64,000 bases of DNA from Distichodus sexfasciatus (Eukaryota > Chordata > Actinopteri > Characiformes > Distichodontidae): the NCBI GenBank assembly GCA_032718565.1, contig JAVGVS010000636.1, positions 62,001-126,000 of the forward strand, given 5' to 3'. A program made the position numbers and the translations under genes. The notes under the pieces are model-generated. The model ran no database searches. It was not told the origin of the DNA and was given only the letters and a program-made list of their open reading frames with translations. The number at the start of each line of letters is the position of its first letter. The stretch's first letter is position 1. Positions 37,101 to 48,400 of the stretch are shown in pieces.

Positions 37101-40100
37101 AGGTGGTGAGAGGTTCGGGACAGTCCTCACGCCGAAACACCCACAAACCGTAATCTGAGCACAGAACACGCTATTATACGCCACAACAGTTCCCTTGAGT
37201 ACAAGTACAGGAGTGTGACAGTGTGATGTTGTTGCATACCTGCAATTTTGCAGACCCAGCGGTCATCGATCACACAGTTGGTGGATTTGAGCTGCCCATG
37301 ACAGATTTTGTACTGGTGCAGGTAAGACATTCCCCGAGCAATGTCCGTAGCAAAGGAGAACCTGCAGAGGAAAGACCTCACAATTGTTACAGTCTCCATG
37401 ACTTATGTGAGTGTGATTAGCTATGTATTTAAGTATGTGTGTATATTTAAGTGTGTATGTATTTATGTATTTACCTGAAGCCCCAGTTGAGTGGAATCTC
37501 TTCATTCAGCAGCACGTCACTAAGACTCCCTTTAGGACAGTACTCTGTTACTATGGCAACGTTGGGAGCCTCCACACAACCTCCAAAAAACTTACACAGG
37601 TTGGGATGGTCCAGCTCTCTACACATAACACACAACATAACACACAAATGGTGTAAACACAATCAATATTTATCACAATACACTTCTATAATGCATGTAT
37701 CGTCTAAATTATTGCTCTGGAATTTGTCAACAATAGACACAGAAGGGATGAATATGAAGCAGGGATGAGCTGCACTTTCCTACCTGACTTGTTTAACCTC
37801 CTGCCGGATGGTTTTGGAGAGTGAAAATGTCTTTGTTTTTATCTTCTTAATGGCCACAGTCCGTCCATCGCTGCACAGTTGGAACAAATCCAACATTTTA
37901 AATTGTGTCGTTTTCTGTGCATTCTTTTATAGGTTACTGCAATGTGAGTTTGAATGTGTGTATTTGTATAATTGCATGTTTCAGTATAATGGGCCCGGGG
38001 CGATATGACCTCAAATTGCTATCACGGTGAAATGCACTTCAGTTAAAATTAATGAACAATTTTTTGTTATTTTTCCTCATATTTTATTGGTTACTGAAGC
38101 TGCGGTAGGCTTAGGGTTAGGTGTGGCGGTATAACTTGCATCCAGCATGTTGTGTGTTTTTTGTTTGTGTGTGTGTGCTCACTAGATGCCTGTGTGTGTG
38201 TAGAGCTGCTTGCGTGAGGTTGGCATGCCGGTGCAGGAGCTCAGCGCTGTCACACAGCTGGCATTAGAGTCACTGTTTGCAGCCGGAACACTGATGATGC
38301 TGCCCATCGCTGCCCTGGCAATATAGTCTACACACACACACACACACATTACACGCATTACATACAGACATGCACATGCATAAACACACACAGAGCGACA
38401 CACAACTTAAGATACAACACCAACAGAGATTGAAACAGCATAAACTAGTAGATTGATTGATTGATTGATTGATTAATTGATTGATTGATTGAAGAGTACC
38501 TTGTTTTATGTGGCCAAAGTCAATGACCCAGCTCTCATCCCAAAACAACTTCTGCTTTTGGTATCTAAACCACTAAAGAACAAGAAAAAGTATAGTAGAA
38601 TTATTGTTGATTAATTAAATTGTGTGCTTGTGTGTGGTTATGTGTATGTGTGTGTGTGTGTGTGTTCTCACCATAGCTGTGACGAAGAAGCTGATGATGA
38701 TGACGGTCACAGTGAGGCCGATGGTGGCGCGTACCGAAGCACTGAGTGGACAGTCACCACAATCAGCTGGACACTTAAAGCAGTTCTCCTCCACCTCACA
38801 CACACCGTCACCACACACTGCAAACACACAATGTACAGAATCACATGTTGCACTTCTTCTGATCTCAGGTAAAGAAGCATTGTGTGTAGTGTGAATCACA
38901 AATTCTATCACGTCAGTTTAAACAATGTTATGATACAATTTCGATTTCGACTCAATTCAGAAGCCAAATCACAAAACGGCAACTAACATATCATTTTGAC
39001 ATTTATGTTGTTTAATAAAAACAGACCTTCTATTTTATATAAAGTGACATTAAAATATACAGCATATGATGTCTGATCAATTTTCCATTCTTGATGATGC
39101 TATGAGCTCACTGATTGTTTAATTGATGTAGATATATGTAGAAATCATCATTTATTATTAATTATGGATGTGGTGAGTGCTGCAGTACTGATTGTTGGCA
39201 GGACGGTGCTTTTGGCCTCCAGCGCCGCTTGCATGTTTCCCACTCGGATATGGGCAATAAGCGAGGTCAAACCCTCATGGAACAACACCACCTGCAGACA
39301 GTAGCAAATTTTTTCTTATATTTGTTCTCAAGAATAGTTTGTGTTCTATACTTGTTCGCAAGATCGTTCTTATAATGTTTGCATCGGAATAGTAAAACAT
39401 TACACAACTACAGAATTGAAGAAAATCTAATAAGCTAATGTTTTACACAAACAGGTACCATCATAAAATTTGCATAATGTTGCCCAAAGAAGAGTTTGGT
39501 AAACGTGTGTGGGAGAGAAACAGAGTGTATACGTGTTAGGCTCACCTTGGCAGTCCAGTTGGTTTGAGTCATTTTACCAGATGTAGAGATTGTGTGTGTA
39601 AAAATTTGGCCGTCATCAGGAATCCAAGGACCACAAATCCTCTCTTCTGCAGCTTTCTGAGAGAGAGAAAGGACAAAAAAGCTTAAGTAGTGACCCTTCT
39701 GCTTTTACTCATTTCTTACATTTTGCAAGGTCAGTCTAATGTGTGTGTGTGTGTGTGTTATTACCATGTATCCCATGGGGCAGGAGTGTATGTTTGCGTG
39801 ATGAATGCAACAGTTTTGTCCATTTGCATCTTTCCAGTTGCTCGGACACTCATGTTCCTCACAGAATCTTCGAGCCTCGGCCACGTCCGTGATTGACCTG
39901 AAACACACAAACACACAATCAAACACTAGCACCTATATGAGGGCAAAGGATAATAAAGTGATGATGAAGAAGAGTGAGTGTGTGTGTGTGTGTGTGTGTC
40001 TGTACCGGTGAATAAACACGTTGTTGTCCACAGCCCACTGGTAAAACTCGTCTCTCACCGTTACTGAGTAAATCACATCAAACTCCTCACCGCTTAAAAC

Positions 40101-41126
40101 TTTATCCGGGGGACGCAACACCCAGGCCATCTCTAAACCTGTACACACACACTAGTACACTAGTACTAGAGTATGAGATTCTTGTTTACAGTAATAAATG
40201 AGTGAATGAATGAATGAATGGAGGAGTGAATGAATAAATAATAAATAAATAAATAAATAAATAAATAAATACTGGTACAGCTATACCTTTTAAAACATTT
40301 TTCCATCTAAAATTACACCACAGTATATTGAGTAAATTAAAGAAAACCTGTAAGATTTTAGCCCATGGACACACACCTAAAGAAAAACTATATATGATAC
40401 ACTGGAATACAAATAAGAGATTTTTGTTCATAGAAATATATAAATAAGTAAACTCTCAATTTCTATTTGTCATCTGTTTATTGCCTTTCTATGAACATAT
40501 TAATTAAGAATGAATGTTGTGTGTTGTGTGTGTAATATTTCAGGTGGAATGCTTAAAATCAGATTTGACTGCTGGAATAATGCGCACCTCCGCAGTTGAT
40601 CATGTTTAACTCGTCCGGTTTGTCCAGCGGCCAGCAGTCGTACTCGCTGTTGTCCAGATCGTGCCATGACATCACCATCACAATCTCCACACCAAACACC
40701 AGCAGCTACTCACAACACACAAACACAAGCAAGAAAAAATTAAACATTCTCATCCACAGCAATAAATAAATAAACAAATAAATAAATTGAATTTATTCAT
40801 TCATTAATTTTAAAAATATTTTATTTATTTTGTACCGTTCACATGCAGTATGCAACTGCAGCTCAATTAAAGAGAACAGTAAGAACAAGTAATAAAGGTA
40901 AAATATATTTATATAGTTTGAGTATTGTTGAATTAAATAAATATATATACACTGTATATTAATATTATATATATCATATTACATATAATATTATAAATGT
41001 TTATATTTATTTAAAGTGTCTTTTTTCAGTATGCTATTTCTCAATAATAAGAGAGTGTAAAATAAGGCTGTAAATATAGCACATCCTCACCAGAGCGACG
41101 TGTTCCCCTGATGAGCTCAGGAGCAT
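34164..41126 (-). CDS. Orphan receptor guanylate cyclase, complete, 23 exons
   Basis: Exons: 41126-41091, 40705-40588, 40138-40006, 39897-39765, 39656-39546, 39291-39189, 38817-38672, 38572-38500, 38327-38183, 37870-37784, 37618-37475, 37361-37240, 37154-37016, 36899-36851, 36773-36672, 36561-36442, 36236-36143, 36003-35916, 35654-35515, 35263-35111, 34945-34847, 34611-34520, 34352-34164. All junctions close in frame: 871 residues (natriuretic receptors are about 1060). Signal peptide 1-about 24; cysteine-rich ectodomain ending in CGDGVCEVEENC...CPADCGDC (213-234); membrane helix 243-261; kinase homology domain with AIKK (339-342), HGQLKS (no catalytic Asp) and DYG (451-453); coiled linker; cyclase domain with D649, E689, D693, C761, N768 and R772, so likely active, converting GTP to cGMP. 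The ANF-type ligand domain is absent. The ligand is unknown. Confidence 0.93.
35300..35453 (-). mobile_element. tRNA-derived SINE, family A (in guanylate cyclase intron 19)
   Basis: Reverse copy with 'gcacagtgcaccacaacgaa', 'aaatgtgagctctgcatttc' and 'ggggagcagtgcttgggga'. It lies between exons 20 and 19. Confidence 0.75.
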
Positions 41127-41128
41127 CT

Positions 41129-41175
41129 TCACCACTTCATCAGACGGATGTGGCTCTGTGCAGGTCGATGCTCAT
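41129..41175 (-). promoter_or_regulatory. Two uORFs just before the guanylate cyclase start
   Basis: An 11-codon uORF (41175-41140) ends in TGATG, overlapping a second uORF of three codons (41140-41129), which stops 2 nt before the main ATG at 41126. They matter only if transcription starts upstream of 41175. Confidence 0.4.
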
Positions 41176-41212
41176 TCTGACTGGGAGAGGAGCGAGGATG
41201 GAGTGATGATGA

Positions 41213-42042
41213 GAGGAGGAGGAGGAGGAGGAGAGGAGGAGAGGCTGCATCACTCCCTCCACATCAGTCATGAATATCTACCCAGTTAGAACAAGAAGGA
41301 TGTTGATCCATGTCATGATGATGATTTTTTATTTGACATGTACACAGAAAAATAATAATATATAGCAAAAAAAAATTATAATAAAATTAACATGGTATAA
41401 TAAAATAAAGATATTTAATATTATATATAATAATATCATTTTGTTCTAGATTTGTCTTATATAATAAAACACTTTTATATACTAATTCATAATACTAATA
41501 TTAATTGTATTTTCTTATTTAACACAATAGCATTATTATTATTTTTTTCTTTTTTTTAATGAAATTAAATAACTCTTTTTATCCTACTATATTGTCTTGT
41601 TTTCTAAATAAATACTTACTCTCTTTTAATCAGATTAAACATTTTTGTTTGGTCAGCATCAAAAATCTCCATGAGCCGCATCGCCGCGCTGTGAGGAAGT
41701 GAAACGTGGCGCTGCGCCGCCATCTGCCGATCAACCGCGGAACTGCACCGCACCGTTTGGACTCGTGTGAGCCGACTCTTTATCCGACTCATCTACGTAT
41801 TTCCAATGCAGTTTGATTCGGAACATTTTAGAATCGACTCCGATTCAGATTACCATTGGCAAAGAATCGAGGGGTTTAGACAGCAACTCTTAGAATCGGT
41901 CCCAGCTGCTGAGCTATTTTGTCAAAATATTATTATTCATTCATTCATTCATTATCTGAACCGCTGAATCCCAACTGGGTCAGTTTTGAGTATTTGTATA
42001 TTTGTTTATTTGTACATTTGTTTACTTATTTATTTTGAGAAG
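41213..42042. other. Region upstream of the guanylate cyclase gene
   Basis: GAG/GGA repeat at 41213-41241, AT-rich sequence 41340-41640, and a short CpG-bearing stretch (41670-41780). No gene recognised. Confidence 0.5.
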
Positions 42043-42115
42043 TAAGTTGGTAGCCTAGTGGTTAAGGAGTTGATCTTATGATCATAAGGTCGACAGTTCA
42101 AGTCCCTAAAGTTAC
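42043..42115 (+). mobile_element. tRNA-derived SINE head, family A (fragment)
   Basis: 'ttggtagcctagtggttaag', 'ggagttgatcttatgatcat' and B-box 'agttcaagtccc' match the head of the family-A SINE; the body is missing and L2 sequence follows at once. Confidence 0.6.
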
Positions 42116-42121
42116 TCTAAC

Positions 42122-43204
42122 ACAATAGTGCCCTATAGACTGTTTACTAAGCTGAGAGACTTGGGACTCAACAACCGCTTGTGCGCATGGGTGCTGGACT
42201 CCCTTACAGGCAGATCTCAGGTGGTGCGGGCGGGCAGGTGTGTCTCCAGCAGCATCACCACCAACACAGGAGCTCCTCAAGGGTGTGTGCTTTCTCTGCT
42301 GTTGTATTCACTCTGCACTTCGGACTGTGTGGCCACCCACAATTCCAACAACATTGTCAAGTTTGCGGATGACACAGTGGTGTTGGGGTTAATCTCCAAC
42401 AATGATGAGACGGCCTACATGGACAAGGCGGAGAATCTGCCACTCTGGTGTCAGGAAAACTGCCTCCAGCTGAACGTCAGCAAGATGAAGGAGCTGGTGG
42501 TGGACTTCAGCAGGAGACCCCGTGACTACAGACCCCTCACCATCAACGGTGCTCCAGTGGAAAAGGTATGTTTTTTCAAATACCTCGGCATCTACATCTC
42601 TGAGGACCTGACATGGGCCGATCATATTAATGCTCAAATCAAGAAGGCAAAGCAGCGTCTGTACCACCTCAGACAGCTGAGGAGATTTGGGGTTTCCCCT
42701 ACCATGCTGAAAGCTTTCTATTCTGGTGCTGTGGAGAGCATCGTCACACAGAACATCTTGTCCTGGTACGGGAACTGCTGTGTTCAGGACCAGAAAGCCC
42801 TCCAGAGAGTGATCCGGGCAGCAGAGCGCTGCTGCACGTCAGCTCTCCCTTCTCTGCAGCACATTTACACCAAGAGATGTAGGACCAGGGCAATCAGGAT
42901 TGTAAAAGACTCATCTCATCCCGGAAACAGACTTTTTTATCTTCTGCAATCAGGCAGAAGGTTCCGCACCATCATGGCCAAAACAGAGAGACTCAGGAGG
43001 AGTTTCTATCCTCAGGCCATCCGTCTTCTGAATCAGGACATGCCTTTTCTCTAAAAGCCTTTGCCATTCCATACTGTCTCTCATCCTATTGTTTATGATC
43101 ATTTATACTGTCTGCCATTTTTCTCTCTCCAATATTACATCTTCCTCCTCTGTTTGCTATGTGCTACATTGTTCACTGCTGTGCAGTTGCACTCGGCACT
43201 TCAA
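42122..43204 (+). mobile_element. 5'-truncated L2-like LINE: reverse transcriptase C-terminal half
   Basis: An open frame from 42128 to 43054 (308 residues) has GAPQGCVLS, the catalytic FADDT motif (about 42361), FKYLGIYISEDLTWADH, and the C-terminal RxFRTIMAKTERLRRSFYP typical of fish L2/Maui-like elements. The 5' part is missing. The 3' UTR is interrupted at 43205 by another element and resumes at 44458. Confidence 0.85.
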
Positions 43205-43579
43205 CCCCTTGAACTCCGGGCCATTTTTGAGTGTTTTTGCATCCCTTTATTTATTGGGCTATAACGTTTTAATTCCATAAGCTAGCCATTCATGGCTTAT
43301 GTTGTTTTTTTTAGAAGACCCGGGGCTACTTATTTATGTAATTATTTGATTTGAAACTAACAAGTAAGATCTTGATATTATCATTTTTATGAGCAAATTG
43401 TAGTTTTCGCCTAGTGAAATTTTACTTTTTTTCTTTTATTTCTACAAGACAATGTTTTCCAGTAGAGATTTAACTTTAGAAATGTGTAGGGTAAAGGTCC
43501 ATAGCCATTGTTATATATTTTTTTTCAATTTGGGACATTCTATGGCTTATTTCAATATTAAAATATGTGCTTATTTTCA

Positions 43580-43625
<46 letters not shown>

Positions 43626-44453
43626 ATAATAATAATAATGACAATAATAATAATAATGACAATAAGAAGAAATAAACGTAATAAATTTGTTCAGAGGTTA
43701 TTTTTGTTTATATTCACTGCATTTCCTTATTGTACATATACAGTATTTATTCAGAGCAACACTTACATTTGTCTGGGATCATCCTGTGCAGGATCTCTGT
43801 CATGGAAAAACATTTGTTCATCCTCCGAAAAAACACTTTCAAAACCAGATCCAACGTCCTCATCACTTGATCCAAAAATTGAATCAAGTACTTCTTTGGT
43901 AGAGAGACGTTTTTTCGCCGGGATGATTTATATAAAACGTTCCAAATAAATCAGGTAGACCGTTCTTGCACAACTAGTAAAAGGTTGCGCTTTTACGCGG
44001 GAACGGGTCTATACACAAGCGCGCTGGCGCACCGGCCGCGAACGCACCAGTTGCGCTTGGCTCCAGGTTGCACATATTCGCGTTATTTTTATCGGCAGAT
44101 TCGGCACGGAATAAATAAATTATCCAACGACAAGTGTGTGGACTATCGCAGAAGTGAACGCACGCTTTATTTGCGCCTAAAGTAAATAATAAGGATGTTT
44201 TATGGAGTTTCAACAGTGTTTTTTTGTGGGGAAACCCTTTAAATTTACTCTCTTTTGCGCACACGATTACTCTTGAATAATTTATTACACAAACGCGTTT
44301 ATTACATAAACACTTAGATGATCGTATAGGGTAAGTCTTCTCGATTTCAGTGATATGTGTGTTATACATGTGTGTTCCCCCTGTCGCGAGTTATGAGTCT
44401 TAGACTAAAGGTAACAAAAATGGACGCAAATTGCGCTCATGGAGTTCAAAGAG
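43205..44453. mobile_element. piggyBac-like element inserted in the L2 3' UTR
   Basis: The ends are inverted repeats: left CCCCTTGAACTCC and right GGAGTTCAAAGAG. They are flanked by TCAA (43201-43204) and TTAA (44454-44457), consistent with the TTAA target of piggyBac after one mutation. Minus-strand 43790-43925 encodes an acidic segment (STKEVLDSIFGSSDEDVGSG) like the N-terminus of piggyBac transposases. The catalytic part is not seen, so this is a deletion derivative. It contains a TAC trinucleotide run at 43580-43625. Confidence 0.7.
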
Positions 44454-44457
44454 TTAA

Positions 44458-44718
44458 ACAGTCACTTTAAATAGTCACACTGCACCTGTCATCGTGTATA
44501 TAAGAACAGTTATTTATTTGTACCTTTCCCTTATCTCCTTTCATTCCAGTTTGTACTGTGACTTTATTTTATTTAAAATTTAAATTGTATTTTATATTTT
44601 TAATTTTGAATTATGCCCAGTTGCAGTCAGGAGCGGTTCGGGATACATTTCACTGCATTTTGTACTTGTATAACTTGCATGTGACAAATAAAGAATCTTG
44701 AATCTTGAATCTTGAACT
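44458..44718 (+). mobile_element. L2-like LINE 3' end with short tandem tail
   Basis: Continues the element broken at 43204: it ends 'tgcatgtgacaaataaag' followed by three 'aatcttg' units, the kind of short-repeat tail seen on fish L2 copies. Confidence 0.8.
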
Positions 44719-45449
44719 GCCTAAACTAAACTTTTAAAATAAAAACATGAACAAAAAAAACTGATTTACTTCGAGCACTTTTAAACGCTTTGTTCTTTTC
44801 ACAAAGCAGCTTTTACATATTATTCATCCCCATTTTGATCTGACATTTATTTAAAGGTGACTAATAACAGTATTCCTGTAAGTTTTTGCACTGTCCTTTT
44901 CAGTAAATATAACACTAACATTATTGAATAAATGTTAGTTTTAAACTGTGTTAAGCAGCAAGTAATTCTGTTAAGCTTAGTTCAGTGTAACTAACATTTA
45001 CATTTACTGTACTCACCAGAAAATCTTATAGGAAGCGACATTGATTTAGTAGTGGGCTTGCAACTCCAGCATTTTAAAAAAAAAGTATTTATTTATTTAT
45101 TTATTCATTTATTTATTTGGCATAAAAACACATGTCCATCACCACCATCCTCACTTAGAAACAAACAGTTAATAAGGCAAATAATAAAGCAAATATATAA
45201 TCAAAGATGAGGCAAATATCTAAAAATAATTACTACTGATTATACTAAACTAAATTAATCAACTTTGACCATCAGATTTTTGTTTTACCTCATCTGGTCA
45301 TTAGCAGTTTAAACTTAAACATGATAACACTTCTCTCAGAACAATTCTCAAAATATTTTCCAAGACTCACAATACAATATATTATCGATCAGATGTCACA
45401 AAGTCTGCTACCATACAATTTCCATTAAAATCAATGTATCATTACACAC

Positions 45450-48400
45450 CTAGCTATTTCTTTTCACACTGGCATAAACAGTGGCTTCTTCTGACTGCTG
45501 TTGAGATTTGGAGGCTGCAGCCGAGTTGCTTGCATTTTCCTGGAAAGACACACAAAGCACAAAGTTGAATCTTGATCCACATCCTACATAATTTTTTGGA
45601 GCATATAATTCTAGACTGCACTCACCTTTTTATGCGCTCGTTCTTCCTTTTTCATCACGGCCACACTTGCGTAAACCACTTCGTCCTGTGAAAAAATAAC
45701 CACAATAATTAAAGTGTCTACCACCAATGATTTGTATCTGCACACAGACTGTAAAATTTCATCACTCACCTCTTGTTCCACTTTATTCACCTTTTCAAGA
45801 GCTATAGCTGAGAAGGTTGGGTCCTTTTCAGCCGAAAACGAGGAAAATAATCATTTCAGTTGATACCTTACAGCTTATTTTATATCTCTTTTTCCTCCAG
45901 CATGCATGAAAAATGTGTAGTTTTTGCACAACCATTTGTCAAATCTGCCACTGGGTAAGATATGAAACTTCAGCTCAAATGCGAGACATCCCTTTCACTT
46001 GGGCAGTTGGTAGTGTAACTATTAAGGAACTGGCCCCGTGATCTGAGGGTCGTGGTTTAAATCCCGTAACAGTAAATGTGGGCAGTACAAAGGGGAAGAT
46101 TGACATATAGACTGACAACAGACAAAAATTGCATGTTGGCCCCTAATGGCCACCTGGGAAAAAGTCTGGAAGTATCCATGACACCATTTGAGTAATTTTA
46201 ACAGAAGCATTAGCAAGTAAAAGTTGCTCAATGTCATCAGTTTCATCACATTTCATTAACTTAAGCAATTTCAACTCAGTTTTATGAGTTTTCAGGGTTA
46301 AAACCTGAGTTGTTAAGTCAAAGATAAGTTCTATGACTTTAAGAGCATGTGTAGTTCAACTTAAAAAGTTAAACTGCATTAAAATTACTAGTAAAATTAA
46401 ATAGCTGAATTTGTTGAATTCTAGATGGTGTGCACTCACCTTTTTGTGCGCTCTGTCTTTCTTTTTCTTCGCAGTCACAGTTGCGTAAGCCACCTCATCC
46501 TGTGAAAAAATAAACACAATAATCCATTTTCAACTCAGGACTTTAATCAGTGTTTCAACTTTGTTTTGCTTGATAAGAAACTTTACATTCTACGTGAGTG
46601 TTATTTCTGATTTCTCTGTAAGATATTGTACATTAGAAGGAACCACAATGCATTTCTATTTCAATAGTGCAAATACTGGATATAGCAGATTTTAATACAT
46701 GAAGCTCCTGTGTGCCATATTAACACATACACTATTAACAGAGCTGTAGTTGTAGCACTTCCTTTTTTGTCATGACATAGGAAGGTGTATTCCACGTCAC
46801 TCTGGAGAAACATCTTGTGCACACCACAAAACTGCTTCTGATGGTTTTCTAGTTTCGCAACACACTTCTGCCGATCCCACATAAACCCTTTTCAGCAGTA
46901 TCGGAAAGTCACTTAGCAGCATGCAGAGTGATCACCTGTCTACACTTTAGCACCACAGGTGTGGACAGTGGCTGAGCACCACATTTACGTTTTGCAGACA
47001 CTCTTAGCCAGATGGAGTTCCATTTCCTAAGTACAAGGATAGTCTCCCTTGAGCAACTATGGTAGTTGTAGCCGAGTGTTTGGCGATGGACTAGAAATCT
47101 ATAGGGGATGGTACCTTGCTCCTGAGTACCTCAGTGGTCTGGGACATGAACCACTGACGTGCCAATCACGGGGCCAAGCATTAGCCTTACTAACCATCTA
47201 TCAGACCGCATTTAACATTGTCCTAAACTCTTTCTTTCTCTCTTTTTCTGACTTCCTCCCTTCCTCCCTCCCAGAGCAGAAAGTAGCAAGTGGCGAGCAG
47301 TAACCCCATCAAGAACTAGCGCCACTACCACCACAACTAATCACTGCATGACACAAGTCCCTCCACCAAGCCATTGCACCATCCTTGTAACTTGAAAACT
47401 TAAAACCTGTGAAAAGAAATTCACGCCGAGGGCAGTGTCTACTCTCAGAAATCACCTTGTTGCTTCTTTCTTTGTGTGCATTTAGAATCTGAGTGTGAAC
47501 GGTCAGTTGTCAGGGCGGCACAGTGCACAGTGGTTAGCACTGCCGCCTCACAGTGAGAAGGTCCTCGGTTCCAGTCCCTTGTCGGCCGTGGGGCCTTTTC
47601 GAAGGTCCCCGTGTTCATGTTTCATGTTTCCTCCGGGTGATCCAGTTTCCTCCCACAGTCCAAAAGCGTGCAATATAGGTAAATTGGCGACTCTAAATTG
47701 GCCCCATAAGATGTGAATGTGAGTATGATTGTGTGAGTGCATGTGCCCTGGGGTGTCTTGGCACCTGCCCAGAATTGTTTCCCGCCGTACACCCATAGGT
47801 TCCCGGGATAGGCTCTGGTCCCGCCACCACCCCAGCTGGGATCCAGAGCTTTGGATAATGAATGAATGAATGATTTGTTGTTATTGTGAACACAGCCCAG
47901 CACAAAACACAGTGCATCACAATTAAATGTGACTTCTGCATTTGACCCATTCGTGAAGCAACAGTGGGCAGCTAATGAGTACCTCAGTGGTACTTTTACT
48001 GGTCGGGGACTTCTGATAACGGAGCCAACTCCCTAACCGCTACGTGACCAACTGCCCCAAAAATGTAAAACAAGTCCCTCTAGGGTCACAAAATGCAACT
48101 TCCTATATGCCCTATTTGTTCCTTGTTCCCTGTTTCTTGTTGCACTGTTAAAACTGGAGCCACGTTGTGAAGCAGACGGCAGATGGCAAGCAGAGGTGAC
48201 AATAAAGTTTACTTTGACTTTGAACAGTTGGATTTGATCTTGGGACAAAAGGCTAGCTGGTCTAACCAGCATTACTTAACACTTATTATTTACTCTCGCT
48301 TTTTCTCTCTCCTCTCTCACACTTTGACAAGAGTGACGGACACTGAAGCTATCAGGAAATAGCACCACGGCCACTGTAACAAACTGTTGCGTGTCACAAG

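Noticed and set aside
42128..43054. Intact 308-codon reverse transcriptase frame as a live gene
   Set aside because: The element is 5'-truncated (no endonuclease or N-terminal reverse transcriptase) and its 3' UTR is broken by another transposon.
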